This document shows positions 1 to 7,562 of a stretch of DNA of 64,000 nt, one piece after another. A program made the translations under genes and the position numbers. The stretch is from contig NZ_JAPCHY010000002.1 of assembly GCF_026107455.2 (NCBI RefSeq), forward strand, positions 310,001 to 374,000, read 5' to 3'. The notes under the pieces are model-generated. The model saw only the letters and a program-made list of their open reading frames with translations, was not told the origin of the DNA and made no database searches. How positions within the stretch are numbered: position 1 is the stretch's first letter; each line of letters starts with the position of its first letter. This DNA is from Xanthomonas chitinilytica (GTDB lineage Bacteria > Pseudomonadota > Gammaproteobacteria > Xanthomonadales > Xanthomonadaceae).

Positions 1-170
1 GCTGGAACTGGCCCCGGCGCTCCCGCGCGCCGCTCCCGTGCCGACCGATGCTCCGAACGGAGGCCGTGCACCGGGGGGCTGGTATACCGTACCGATCGCC
101 CACGGTCCTGCCGGTGCATCTGGCCGGTGCCGATACCGGCGCATGATTCCTTTGGGGAGCGCGGTTCCTG

Positions 171-1082
171 ATGTTCATACGCCAACTCAGCTATCTGATC
201 GCCCTGGACACGCACCGGCATTTCGGTAGAGCGGCGGAGGCCTGCCATGTCTCGCAGCCGGCCTTGTCGAATGGGATACGGGAGCTGGAGCGGGAGCTGG
301 GCATCACCATCATCAAGCGCAACCGCAGCTTCGAGGGCATCACGCCGGAGGGCGAACGCGTCATCAAGTGGGTCCGCCAGACGCTCGCCTCGCTCGACGG
401 GCTGCGGCAGGAGGCCGACCTGATCCGCAGCGTGCCGCGGGGACACCTGGTCATGGGCGTCATTCCCACGGCCGGGCACGCCGCGGCGCTGCTGGGCGCG
501 CAATACCGGGAAATCCTGCCGCAGCTCACCCTGGAGGTGGCGGCCCTGAGCACGCCGGAGATTCTCAGGCGCCTCAAGTCGCAGGACATCCTGCTGGGCC
601 TGCTCTACGACCGGTCGGTCGCCAGCGACGACTACGACGTATTGCCCATCTTCTCGGAGCGCTACGTCCTGGTGGCCAGCGAACAGACCTCGCTCCCCCA
701 TCAACTGGGCTGGGCCGAGGTGGCGGACCTGCCGCTGTGCCTGCTCAGCCGGGACATGCAGAATCGCCAGACGCTGGAAACGCTGTTCCACGCCGTCGAT
801 GCCACCCCGCGCGTGGTGCTGGAAACCAATGACATGCGCATGCTGCTCGCCGAGTGCCAAAGCGGACGGGCGTTCGCCGTGGTACCGCTCAGCGCCTTGC
901 CGACACGGCACGAAGGCGCGGGCCTGCGGGCGCATCCCATCACCCCCGAACACGCCGAGGACGTCTGCCTGGTGCGATTGCGGCGGGAGCCGCAACCGGC
1001 TCTGTCGCAGGCGGCCTGGCAGATCGCCGGCACCCTCGACCTGGAGGCGGCGCTCAGCAAACCCCTCAACAGGACACCGTGA
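171..1082 (+). CDS. LysR-family transcriptional regulator, probable regulator of the formate dehydrogenase/encapsulin cluster
   Basis: A 303-residue LysR-type regulator of normal family length. The winged helix-turn-helix fills about residues 1-60 (FGRAAEACHVSQPALSNGIRE is the recognition region), followed by a linker helix and a periplasmic-binding-like effector domain. The ATG is preceded by a GGGGAG ribosome site at the usual distance. It reads in the same direction as the formate dehydrogenase gene 118 bp downstream, and a perfect inverted repeat overlaps its stop codon. The effector domain has scattered cysteines but no OxyR-type peroxide-sensing pair, so it is not called OxyR. Control of the downstream genes is inferred from position. 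The 170 bp before it hold no gene I can support. Confidence 0.9.
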   Translation: MFIRQLSYLIALDTHRHFGRAAEACHVSQPALSNGIRELERELGITIIKRNRSFEGITPEGERVIKWVRQTLASLDGLRQEADLIRSVPRGHLVMGVIPTAGHAAALLGAQYREILPQLTLEVAALSTPEILRRLKSQDILLGLLYDRSVASDDYDVLPIFSERYVLVASEQTSLPHQLGWAEVADLPLCLLSRDMQNRQTLETLFHAVDATPRVVLETNDMRMLLAECQSGRAFAVVPLSALPTRHEGAGLRAHPITPEHAEDVCLVRLRREPQPALSQAAWQIAGTLDLEAALSKPLNRTP

Positions 1083-1099
1083 TAACGACGGATTATCAC
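1079..1099. promoter_or_regulatory. Perfect inverted repeat GTGATAA-N7-TTATCAC, candidate LysR operator
   Basis: Two 7-bp arms are separated by 7 bp at the end of the LysR gene; the stop codon TGA lies in the left arm. It sits about 100 bp upstream of the formate dehydrogenase start, where a LysR activator would be expected to bind. Dyad symmetry with an A/T-rich edge in this G+C-rich DNA is notable. Function is inferred. Confidence 0.45.
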
Positions 1100-1200
1100 A
1101 AGATCCGAGCAAACGACTGGAGCGACGCCGTCCAGCGCGCGCACACTCTTTTCGCCGGCTGCAGGGGTGTCCTGCCGCCGCGACTCAGGAAGCGCATACC

Positions 1201-2361
1201 ATGGCAAAGATCCTCTGCGTCCTCTATCCCGACCCCGAAACCGGATACCCGCCGGCCTACGCCCGCGACGACATTCCCACCATCACCAAGTACGCCAACG
1301 GCCAAACCGCCCCGACCCCGAAGGGCCCCCTGGGCTTCAAGCCGGGCGAGTTGGTCGGTTGCGTTTCCGGCGAACTGGGCCTTCGGCCGTATCTGGAAAA
1401 GCTCGGCCACGAACTGATCGTCACCAGCGACAAGGACGGTCCGGACTCCGAATTCGAGAAGCACCTGCCCGATGCGGAAGTGGTGATCTCGCAGCCGTTC
1501 TGGCCCGCCTACCTGACCCGGGAACGCATCGCCAAGGCCAAGAAGCTGAAGTTGGCGCTGACTGCCGGCATCGGCTCGGATCACGTCGACCTGGAAGCGG
1601 CCGCCAAGGCCCAGGTCACCGTGGCCGAGGTCACCGGCTCCAACAGCATCGGCGTCGCCGAGCACGTGGTGATGATGGTGCTGTCGCTGGTCCGCAACTA
1701 CCTGCCTTCGCACCAGATCGCGGCCACTGGCGGCTGGAACATCGCCGACTGCGTGTCGCGCAGCTACGACATCGAAGGCATGCACTTCGGCACGATCGCG
1801 GCCGGCCGCATCGGCCTGGCGGTACTGCGCCGGCTCAAGCCGTTCGGCCTGCACCTGCACTACACCGATCCGCACCGGCTGAGTTCCGAGATCGAGCAGG
1901 AACTGAACCTCACCTTCCACCCGGACGCCGAGTCGCTGGTGAAGGCGGTCGATATCATCAACCTGCAGATGCCGCTGTATCCGTCGACCGAACACTTCTT
2001 CGACGATGCGATGTTCGCCAAGCTCAAGCGCGGCACCTACCTGGTCAACACCGCGCGCGGCAAGCTGGTCGACCGCGACGCGGTGGTGCGCGCGCTCGAA
2101 TCCGGCAAGCTGGCCGGCTACGCGGGCGACGTGTGGTTCCCGCAGCCCGCCCCGGTCGATCATCCGTGGCGCACCATGCCCCACAACGGGATGACCCCGC
2201 ACATCTCCGGCACCTCGCTTTCGGGCCAGGCGCGCTATGCGGCGGGCACGCTGGAGATCCTGCAGAGCTATTTCGATGGCACCCCCATCCGCGACGAGTA
2301 CCTGATCGTCGACAGCGGCGTGCTCGCCGGAACCGGTGCCAAATCCTACAAGTTGACCTAA
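1201..2361 (+). CDS. fdh: NAD-dependent formate dehydrogenase
   Basis: Oxidises formate to CO2 with reduction of NAD+, as a soluble cofactor-free enzyme of the D-2-hydroxyacid dehydrogenase superfamily. The product is 386 residues, close to the roughly 400 of the Pseudomonas sp. 101 enzyme, and can be aligned with it by eye along its whole length. Visible signatures are ISQPFWPAYLT, the substrate-site GSNS (146-149, Asn148), the Rossmann motif GTIAAGRIG (197-205), Asp223 at the end of beta-2 (NAD preference), Arg286 in NTARGK, and the Gln315/His334 catalytic pair. The ATG at 1201 matches the conserved N-terminus MAKILCVLY; a much longer upstream extension in the same frame lies over the LysR gene and is rejected. 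Odd points: Ser replaces the Cys before the substrate Asn, and Pro follows the NAD-binding Asp. Confidence 0.95.
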   Translation: MAKILCVLYPDPETGYPPAYARDDIPTITKYANGQTAPTPKGPLGFKPGELVGCVSGELGLRPYLEKLGHELIVTSDKDGPDSEFEKHLPDAEVVISQPFWPAYLTRERIAKAKKLKLALTAGIGSDHVDLEAAAKAQVTVAEVTGSNSIGVAEHVVMMVLSLVRNYLPSHQIAATGGWNIADCVSRSYDIEGMHFGTIAAGRIGLAVLRRLKPFGLHLHYTDPHRLSSEIEQELNLTFHPDAESLVKAVDIINLQMPLYPSTEHFFDDAMFAKLKRGTYLVNTARGKLVDRDAVVRALESGKLAGYAGDVWFPQPAPVDHPWRTMPHNGMTPHISGTSLSGQARYAAGTLEILQSYFDGTPIRDEYLIVDSGVLAGTGAKSYKLT

Positions 2362-2377
2362 GCTGCATCGTAACCAG

Positions 2378-2412
2378 GGCCGGCAACGCCCCTCCCGGGG
2401 GCGTTGCCGGCC
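2378..2412 (+). promoter_or_regulatory. Strong intercistronic hairpin between formate dehydrogenase and peroxidase genes
   Basis: A perfect 15-bp G+C-rich stem with a five-base loop (TCCCG) begins 16 bp after the formate dehydrogenase stop and ends 27 bp before the peroxidase GTG. There is no T-run, so it is not a standard terminator. It could protect the upstream mRNA end or reduce read-through, so that the enzyme and the encapsulin parts are made in different amounts. Confidence 0.55.
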
Positions 2413-2439
2413 GTCAGCGTGACGCCACAAGGAGTCCTC

Positions 2440-3495
2440 GTGCCTTCTACGACCTCACAAGCAGTCGATGCCCGACTGACCCGCGCCGCCATTTTCCTGG
2501 TGGTGACGATGGATGCCCGAGGAGAAGCCGAAGCCGCCGTGCGCGGCCTGTGCGCCGATCTTTCCGGATTGGTCAGGGGCGTGCGTTTCCGCGCTCCCGA
2601 CGGCGACCTTGGCTGTGTCATGGGCATCGGCTCGGGCGCCTGGGACCGCCTTTTCGGCCAGCCGAGGCCCAGGGACCTCCATCCCTTCCGGGAGCTTCGC
2701 GGGGTTCATCATGCGCCATCCACGCCTGGCGACCTGCTCTTCCACATCCGCGCCGATCGCATGGATCTGTGCTTCGAGCTCGCCTCGCGGATCATGATGC
2801 GGCTGGACGGAGTCGCCTCGGTCGTCGACTCGGTGCAAGGCTTCCGCTATTTCGACCAGCGCGACCTGCTGGGCTTCGTCGACGGCACGGAGAACCCCGA
2901 GGCCCAGGACGCCATCGACGCCACCTTGATCGGCGGGGAGGACGCGGCCTTCGCCGGCGGCAGCTACGTCATCGTCCAGAAGTACCTGCACGATCTCGGC
3001 AAATGGAACGCGATCCCGGTCGAGCAGCAGGAAAGGATCATCGGCCGCGAGAAGCTCTCGGACATCGAGTTGGCCGATGCGGCCAAGCCCAGTTACGCGC
3101 ACAACGTGCTCACCAGCATCGAGGAGAACGGCGAGGAGCTCGCGATCCTGCGCGACAACATGCCGTTCGGCGATGTCGGCAAGGGTGAATTCGGCACCTA
3201 CTTCATCGGCTATGCGCGCTCGCCGGGGCGCATCGAACAAATGCTGGAGAACATGTTCATCGGCAAGCCGCCCGGCAACTACGACCGCCTGCTCGATGTC
3301 AGCCGCGCCGTCACCGGTTCGCTTTTCTTCGTGCCGACCGCGGCATTCCTCGATGCGGTGGCGCCACAGCCCGCTCCCCCGGCGCCACCCCTCTCGTCCG
3401 CCAACGAAGCCGGAACCGGGCCGAAGCCGGCGCGGTCCTCTTCGGATGGCTCATTGCGCCTCGGCTCCCTGAAGGAGGAATCCGGTCATGAATAA
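2440..3495 (+). CDS. DyP-type heme peroxidase, encapsulin cargo
   Basis: A 351-residue dye-decolorizing peroxidase of the bacterial class often packaged in encapsulins (DypB-like). Seen directly: the GFVDGTENP motif with catalytic Asp148, the probable proximal heme ligand His221 in SYAHN, and the distal Arg238/Asn240 in LRDNMPFGD. After about residue 310 comes a Pro/Ala-rich linker and then DGSLRLGSLKEE (336-347), which closely resembles the known encapsulin-targeting consensus DGSLxIGSLKG. GTG at 2440 is chosen because AAGGAG lies five bases before it; an upstream TTG at 2404 is in frame but lies in the hairpin. The gene overlaps the encapsulin gene by 8 bp. It should oxidise substrates with H2O2 inside the shell; the physiological substrate is unknown. 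Confidence 0.95.
   Translation: MPSTTSQAVDARLTRAAIFLVVTMDARGEAEAAVRGLCADLSGLVRGVRFRAPDGDLGCVMGIGSGAWDRLFGQPRPRDLHPFRELRGVHHAPSTPGDLLFHIRADRMDLCFELASRIMMRLDGVASVVDSVQGFRYFDQRDLLGFVDGTENPEAQDAIDATLIGGEDAAFAGGSYVIVQKYLHDLGKWNAIPVEQQERIIGREKLSDIELADAAKPSYAHNVLTSIEENGEELAILRDNMPFGDVGKGEFGTYFIGYARSPGRIEQMLENMFIGKPPGNYDRLLDVSRAVTGSLFFVPTAAFLDAVAPQPAPPAPPLSSANEAGTGPKPARSSSDGSLRLGSLKEESGHE
3472..3478 (+). promoter_or_regulatory. Encapsulin ribosome binding site inside the cargo-tail codons
   Basis: AAGGAGG lies nine bases before the encapsulin ATG at 3488. The same bases are the Lys-Glu codons of the peroxidase targeting tail (SLKEE), so the site encodes part of the tail and also drives shell translation. 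Confidence 0.75.
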
Positions 3496-4288
3496 TCTCC
3501 ATCGCGAACTCGCCCCCATCGCCGATGCGGCATGGGAACAGATCGAACAGGAGGCCCGCCGCACCCTCAAGCGCCATCTGGCGGCGCGCCGCGTGGTGGA
3601 CGTACCCGAACCGAAAGGTGCCGCGTTCCCGGCGGTCGGCACCGGCCATGTCGAACCCATCGATGGTCCCGGCGACGGCATCCGCGCGGTGCGCCGCGCC
3701 GTACAGGCGCTGGTGGAACTGCGCGTGCCGTTCAAGCTGGCGCGGCAGGCGATCGACGATGTGGAGCGGGGCTCCGCGGATTCGGACTGGTCGCCGCTGA
3801 AGGAGGCCGCGCGCAGGATCGCCTACGCCGAAGATCGCGCCGTCTTCGACGGCTATGCGGCCGCCGGCATCGGCGGTATCCGCCCCGGCGCCAGCAACCC
3901 ATCCTTGAAACTGCCGGCCGCGGCGATGGGCTACCCGGGCGCGATCGCCCAGGCCGTTGACCGGCTGCGCCTGGCAGGAGTCGAGGGCCCCTACCGGCTG
4001 GTGCTGGGCGCCGATGCCTATACCGCCATCAGCGGCGGCAACGAGGAGGGCTATCCGGTCCTGCAGCACATCCAAAGGCTGGTCGACGGCGACATCGTCT
4101 GGGCACCCGCCATCGCCGGAGGGCTGGTGCTGACCACCCGCGGCGGCGACTTCGAGCTCGATATCGGCCAGGACGTTTCCATCGGCTACCTTGCCCATTC
4201 GGCAACCGAAGTCGAACTGTACCTGCAGGAGAGCTTCACCTTCCGGCTGCTGACGAGCGAGGCGGCGGTTGCCCTCGACGCTCCGTGA
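3488..4288 (+). CDS. Family 1 encapsulin shell protein (linocin M18/CFP29-like)
   Basis: A 266-residue protein of normal length for the single-protein T=1 encapsulins, which adopt the HK97 phage capsid fold and assemble into 60-subunit compartments. Recognised by the N-terminal MNNLHRELAPIADAAWEQIEQEA, which is the helix that receives cargo tails, by the central PFKLARQAIDDVERG, by the EDRAVFDGYAAAGIGGI segment, and by the C-terminal DVSIGYLAHSATEVELYLQESFTFRLLT. It overlaps the DyP gene by 8 bp, so translation is probably coupled and the partner gene supplies cargo carrying the matching tail. No ferritin-like or other second cargo is visible nearby. The assignment is secure; the compartment's physiological role is inferred to be peroxide detoxification or oxidative chemistry. 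Confidence 0.95.
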   Translation: MNNLHRELAPIADAAWEQIEQEARRTLKRHLAARRVVDVPEPKGAAFPAVGTGHVEPIDGPGDGIRAVRRAVQALVELRVPFKLARQAIDDVERGSADSDWSPLKEAARRIAYAEDRAVFDGYAAAGIGGIRPGASNPSLKLPAAAMGYPGAIAQAVDRLRLAGVEGPYRLVLGADAYTAISGGNEEGYPVLQHIQRLVDGDIVWAPAIAGGLVLTTRGGDFELDIGQDVSIGYLAHSATEVELYLQESFTFRLLTSEAAVALDAP

Positions 4289-4503
4289 ACGGAGCCCCGT
4301 GGCGTCGGCTGAGCGCTGCGCTCCCCGTCGATCGGGGCCTGATCCTGATGCAGGCGGAGCGTTCCTGGACGCCGACGCAGTGCCCGGCCGAGCCGGCATC
4401 GCCGGACCCTCCTGGCGGCCCCGTTCGCTGCGGGCTTTTCGGGTTGTGTCTCCCGTCCCGGGGGAGAAGTGCGTGCTTGAACCGCCCTGTTGCCGCACGG
4501 AGA

Positions 4504-4570
4504 GCTCGCGACTGACGTCGCTCCTACGACAGCCTGCTGCCTCCGTGTAGGAGCGACGTCAGTCGCGAGC
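4504..4570. repeat. REP-type extragenic palindrome, copy 1 (possible bidirectional terminator)
   Basis: Perfect 24-bp arms (4504-4527 and 4547-4570) with a 19-base loop and the core GTAGGAGCGACGTCAGTCGC. It lies between the convergent encapsulin and bioD genes and is followed by TTTTC on the plus strand, so it may also end transcription. Three related elements occur in the window. The remaining non-coding DNA between 4289 and 4602 shows no gene. Confidence 0.85.
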
Positions 4571-4602
4571 TTTTCGCACAGACGCTCCGCAGCCGCTCCC
4601 GC

Positions 4603-5283
4603 CTATCGCCCGCCTATCGAAAGATGCGACGCCAGCTGCGCCGGATCGGCGCCGGGGGCATGCGGCAACCGGCCCCAGCACGGCATCGGCAGGCGCGCCT
4701 GCAGCAGCGCGAAGTTCTCGTCGCGGCGCGCCATGTCCGGATCGATCTCGTTGCCGACCCAGCCGATGCAGCGCGCGCCCGAGGCGGCGATCGCCTGCGC
4801 GGTCAGCCGCGCATGGTTGAGGCAGCCCAGGCGCATGCCCACCACCATCAGTACCGGCAGCTCCAGCGCGCGCACCAGGTCGATCTGGTCCAGTTCCGCC
4901 GACAGCGGCGCCAGCCAGCCGCCCACGCCTTCGACCACCACCGTGTCGGCGCTGCCGCGCAGGCGCGCGAAGGCCTGTTCCAGCGGCGCCAGCGACAGCG
5001 TCACGCCGGCCTCGGCGGCGGCGATCTCCGGCGCCAGCGGTGCCGGCAACGCGAACGGGTTGAGATCGGCGTAGTCCGGCGCCGGGTCGCTGGCCGCCAG
5101 CAGCGCCAGCGCATCCTCGTTGCGCCAGCCGGCCGGCGTGCGCTCGCAGCCGCTGGCCACCGGCTTCATGCCGACCGCGCGCGCGCCGCGCCGGCGCAGC
5201 GCATGCAGCAGCGCACAGCTGGCGACGGTCTTGCCGATGCCGGTATCGGTACCGGTGACGTAGAAGGCGGGCAACGGGGACAT
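4603..5283 (-). CDS. bioD: ATP-dependent dethiobiotin synthetase
   Basis: Catalyses ring closure of 7,8-diaminopelargonate with CO2 and ATP to dethiobiotin, the penultimate step of biotin synthesis. The 226-residue product begins with MSPLPAFYVTGTDTGIGKT, containing the P-loop (GTDTGIGKT), then KPVASG, VEGVGGWLAPL and VLMVVGMRLGCLNHA, all typical of BioD. The second ATG at 5283 fits the conserved short N-terminus better than the ATG 12 bp upstream; neither has a strong ribosome site. It stands alone here, with no other biotin genes in the window, and is convergent with the encapsulin gene. Confidence 0.93.
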   Translation of the reverse strand: MSPLPAFYVTGTDTGIGKTVASCALLHALRRRGARAVGMKPVASGCERTPAGWRNEDALALLAASDPAPDYADLNPFALPAPLAPEIAAAEAGVTLSLAPLEQAFARLRGSADTVVVEGVGGWLAPLSAELDQIDLVRALELPVLMVVGMRLGCLNHARLTAQAIAASGARCIGWVGNEIDPDMARRDENFALLQARLPMPCWGRLPHAPGADPAQLASHLSIGGR

Positions 5284-5410
5284 GGCGATGTGCATCTGTG
5301 CGGAAGCGGCGCGGCGCGCGGGGCCGCCAGCATACCCGCGGCGTGCCGGCGAAGACGCACCGGCAGGCCGCGCACTCCCTTCGCGGGCCCCGGCGTTCTA
5401 AACTCGGCAG

Positions 5411-5893
5411 ATGTTTGCCACTTCCTCGCTCACCGGCAGCAAGCCGGAACAGTACGCCCAGCTGCTCGCACAGGCCCGTGGCCTGCTGCACGGCGAGCGC
5501 GACCGCATCGCCAACGCCGCCAACCTGTCGGCGCTGGTCTACCACGCGCTGCCGGACCTGAACTGGGTGGGTTTCTACTTCTTCGACGGCACCGAGCTGG
5601 TGGTCGGCCCGTTCCAGGGACTGCCGGCCTGCGTGCGCATCCCCTTGCACAAGGGGGTGTGCGGCGCTGCTGCCAGCAGCCGCCAGACCCAGCGGGTGGA
5701 GGATGTCGATGCGTTCCCCGGGCATATCGCCTGCGACGCGGCCTCGCGCTCGGAACTGGTAGTGCCGCTGGTGCACGACGGCGAACTGGTCGGCGTGTTC
5801 GACCTGGACAGCCCCTCGCCCGGCCGCTTCGATGCCGACGACCAGCTCGGGCTGGAAGCCATCGCCCAGGCCTGGGTCGAGGCGCTGGCGTGA
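5411..5893 (+). CDS. msrC: Free methionine-(R)-sulfoxide reductase (GAF domain)
   Basis: Reduces free L-methionine-(R)-sulfoxide in the cytoplasm. The protein is a single 160-residue GAF domain with the full family signature: LNWVGFYFFDG, GPFQGLPAC (Cys74), KGVCG (Cys84), EDVDAFPGHIACD (Cys108) and SELVVPL...GVFDLDSP near the end. The three cysteines correspond to the catalytic/resolving set of the E. coli YebR (fRMsr) family. It overlaps the next gene by 4 bp (GTGA), which suggests coupled translation. Confidence 0.93.
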   Translation: MFATSSLTGSKPEQYAQLLAQARGLLHGERDRIANAANLSALVYHALPDLNWVGFYFFDGTELVVGPFQGLPACVRIPLHKGVCGAAASSRQTQRVEDVDAFPGHIACDAASRSELVVPLVHDGELVGVFDLDSPSPGRFDADDQLGLEAIAQAWVEALA

Positions 5894-6243
5894 GCACCGC
5901 CAAGCTGCGCAACATCGGCCCCAAGAGCGCGGCCTGGCTGCGCCAGGTGGGATTGCATACCCAGGAGGACCTGGTCGCCACCGGTGCGGTCGCGGCCTTC
6001 GTCAAGGTGCGTCGCGCCGGCTTCAAGCCCAGCCTCAACCTGCTGTACTCGCTGGAGGGAGCGCTGGTCGGCTGCCACTGGCAGGAGCTGCCCGCACCGC
6101 GCCGGCAACAGCTGGTGGAGGAATACGAGGCGATCATCGCCGAACAGCCGCTCAAGCGCGCCGGACCGGCGGCCGGGCCGGTGTATTCGACCCAGGTGCT
6201 GGATGCCGGGGAAGACGAACCGTTCGCCGCCGACGACGACTGA
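5890..6243 (+). CDS. TfoX/Sxy C-terminal domain protein
   Basis: A 117-residue protein starting at GTG 5890, which overlaps the stop of the methionine sulfoxide reductase gene. The sequence LRNIGPKSAAWLRQVGLHTQEDLVATGAVAAFVKVRRAGF is the helix-hairpin-helix-like C-terminal domain of TfoX/Sxy; the N-terminal TfoX domain that regulates competence is absent, as in many short proteobacterial homologues. The last 25 residues are acidic and probably disordered. The biochemical role is unknown. Confidence 0.85.
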   Translation: MSTAKLRNIGPKSAAWLRQVGLHTQEDLVATGAVAAFVKVRRAGFKPSLNLLYSLEGALVGCHWQELPAPRRQQLVEEYEAIIAEQPLKRAGPAAGPVYSTQVLDAGEDEPFAADDD

Positions 6244-6252
6244 GCCGGCGCT

Positions 6253-6984
6253 TCAGCGCAGCAGAAGCGTACCGGCCACCAGCGCGAGCAACAGCAGGGT
6301 CTCCATCACCTCGGTGCTGGCCCCCAGGCAATCGCCGGAAATGCCGCCCAGCCTGCGCCGCCAGTAGGCGATTCCCAACGGCGCCAGCAACAGCGCGAGC
6401 AGCAGCGGCGGCGCCAGCCACAGGCTCAACGCACCCAGCAGCGGCGCCCACAGCAGCAGCGGCCAGATCCCCAGCTGCCAGGCGAAGCGTTCGGCCATGC
6501 CGGCCTGCAGCGGCGGCAGCGTGCGGCTCCACAGCAGCGTCGCCCAACGGCACCAGGCCGGCACCAGCACGATCCCGCACAGCCACGGCGAGCCCGCCAG
6601 CTCGGCCAGCAGCACCACCTTGAGCAGCAGCTGCATGACGATGGCGACCACGCCGAACACGCCCAGGTGCGGGTCCTTGAGCACTTCCAGGAAACGCTCG
6701 GGACTGCGGTGCGCCGCGCCCAGCGCATCGGCCACGTCGCCCAGCCCGTCTAGGTGCAGCGCCCCGGTGATCCACACCCACGCCAGCAGCGCCAGCACCG
6801 CTGCCAGCCACGGCCGCGCCTCCAGCGCCCACAGCGGCAGCAGCAGCGCCGCGCCGATCAGCAGGCCGACCAGCGGGAACCAGCGGGCGCTGCGGGTGAG
6901 GTCTTCGGCCCGGAAATCGCGCACCTGCGGCGTCGGCAACCGGGTCAGGAACTGCACGGCGAGGATCAGTTCGCGCACGATCAT
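6253..6984 (-). CDS. cobS: Adenosylcobinamide-GDP ribazoletransferase (cobalamin synthase)
   Basis: An inner-membrane enzyme joining adenosylcobinamide-GDP to alpha-ribazole (or its phosphate) in the last stage of cobalamin assembly. The 243-residue product has the family's ITGALHLDGLGDVADALGAAHRSPERFLEVLKDPHLGVFG region, whose acidic residues bind Mg2+, and several Leu/Ala/Trp-rich membrane segments. It ends with GDCLGASTEVMETLLLL, also conserved. Its ATG overlaps the stop of cobC by 4 bp. Confidence 0.95.
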   Translation of the reverse strand: MIVRELILAVQFLTRLPTPQVRDFRAEDLTRSARWFPLVGLLIGAALLLPLWALEARPWLAAVLALLAWVWITGALHLDGLGDVADALGAAHRSPERFLEVLKDPHLGVFGVVAIVMQLLLKVVLLAELAGSPWLCGIVLVPAWCRWATLLWSRTLPPLQAGMAERFAWQLGIWPLLLWAPLLGALSLWLAPPLLLALLLAPLGIAYWRRRLGGISGDCLGASTEVMETLLLLALVAGTLLLR

Positions 6985-7562
6985 GGCTGTCGCAGCTCCA
7001 GCAGTTCGCCCCACAAGCGGCCGTCGCCGCCGGCTTCCACCCGCAGCCGCAGGCGGGTGCCGTAGGCCAGCCGCAACGACCAGGTCAGCGCCAGCGGCCA
7101 GCCGCAGATCCGGCACAGCGCCATGCGCAGCGGCCCGCCATGGCTGACCACCAGCACCGGTCCGTCGTCGCCGCTGTCCAGCAACGCCCGCAGGCGCGCC
7201 TCGATGCGTCGCTCGAACGCATCCCAGGCCTCGCCCTGCGGCGGCGGATGCGCCAGCGGGTCGGCATGGAAGGCGGCCAGTGCCGCGGCCGGCAGTTCGC
7301 TGCCAAGGCAGCCGTCCCAGTCGCCGAAATCGAGTTCGGCCCAGCCTTCGTCCACTTCCACCGGCAATCCCAGCGGGGCGGCCAGCGCCTGCGCGGTGTG
7401 CAGCGCACGCCGCCGCGGCGAGGCGATCGCCCGGGTCCAGTCGATGCCCCGGCAGGCCCGGCCCAGCGCATCGCAGGCGCCGGCCAGCAAGGGCGGGTCG
7501 CTGCGGCCGTCGAGGTGGCCGGCGCGGCCGGTGGAAGCGTGGCGGATCAGGTCGAGGATCAT
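6981..7562 (-). CDS. cobC: Histidine phosphatase, probable alpha-ribazole phosphatase
   Basis: A 193-residue histidine phosphatase with the phosphohistidine motif near the N-terminus (LIRHAST, His8), the catalytic acid region WAELDFGDWDG, and the second histidine motif VVSHGGPLR. Alpha-ribazole phosphatases remove the 5' phosphate from the lower-ligand nucleoside. Its place between cobT and cobS, with 4-bp overlaps on both sides, supports that role over a generic phosphatase. The motif is RHA rather than the common RHG. The ATG at 7562 is chosen from the overlap with cobT; a longer upstream reading covers cobT and is a shadow. Confidence 0.88.
   Translation of the reverse strand: MILDLIRHASTGRAGHLDGRSDPPLLAGACDALGRACRGIDWTRAIASPRRRALHTAQALAAPLGLPVEVDEGWAELDFGDWDGCLGSELPAAALAAFHADPLAHPPPQGEAWDAFERRIEARLRALLDSGDDGPVLVVSHGGPLRMALCRICGWPLALTWSLRLAYGTRLRLRVEAGGDGRLWGELLELRQP

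Noticed and set aside
38..229. 63-residue open frame at the window start
   Set aside because: Overlaps the LysR start, has no ribosome site and no recognisable family; it could be the end of a gene cut by the window but cannot be supported.
171..1082. OxyR identity for the LysR regulator near the peroxidase
   Set aside because: The peroxide-sensing cysteine pair and surrounding motif of OxyR are absent.
1201..2361. Formate dehydrogenase as a second encapsulin cargo
   Set aside because: Its C-terminus (SGVLAGTGAKSYKLT) has no DGSLxIGSLKG-like tail, so packaging is not supported by sequence; co-regulation only is proposed.
1167..3188. 673-residue plus-strand open frame over formate dehydrogenase and DyP genes
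   Set aside because: Alternative frame of two secure genes, Arg/Pro-rich.
4504..4570. Insertion-sequence inverted repeats
   Set aside because: No transposase or target duplication is near; the arms form one compact palindrome repeated elsewhere, fitting REP elements.
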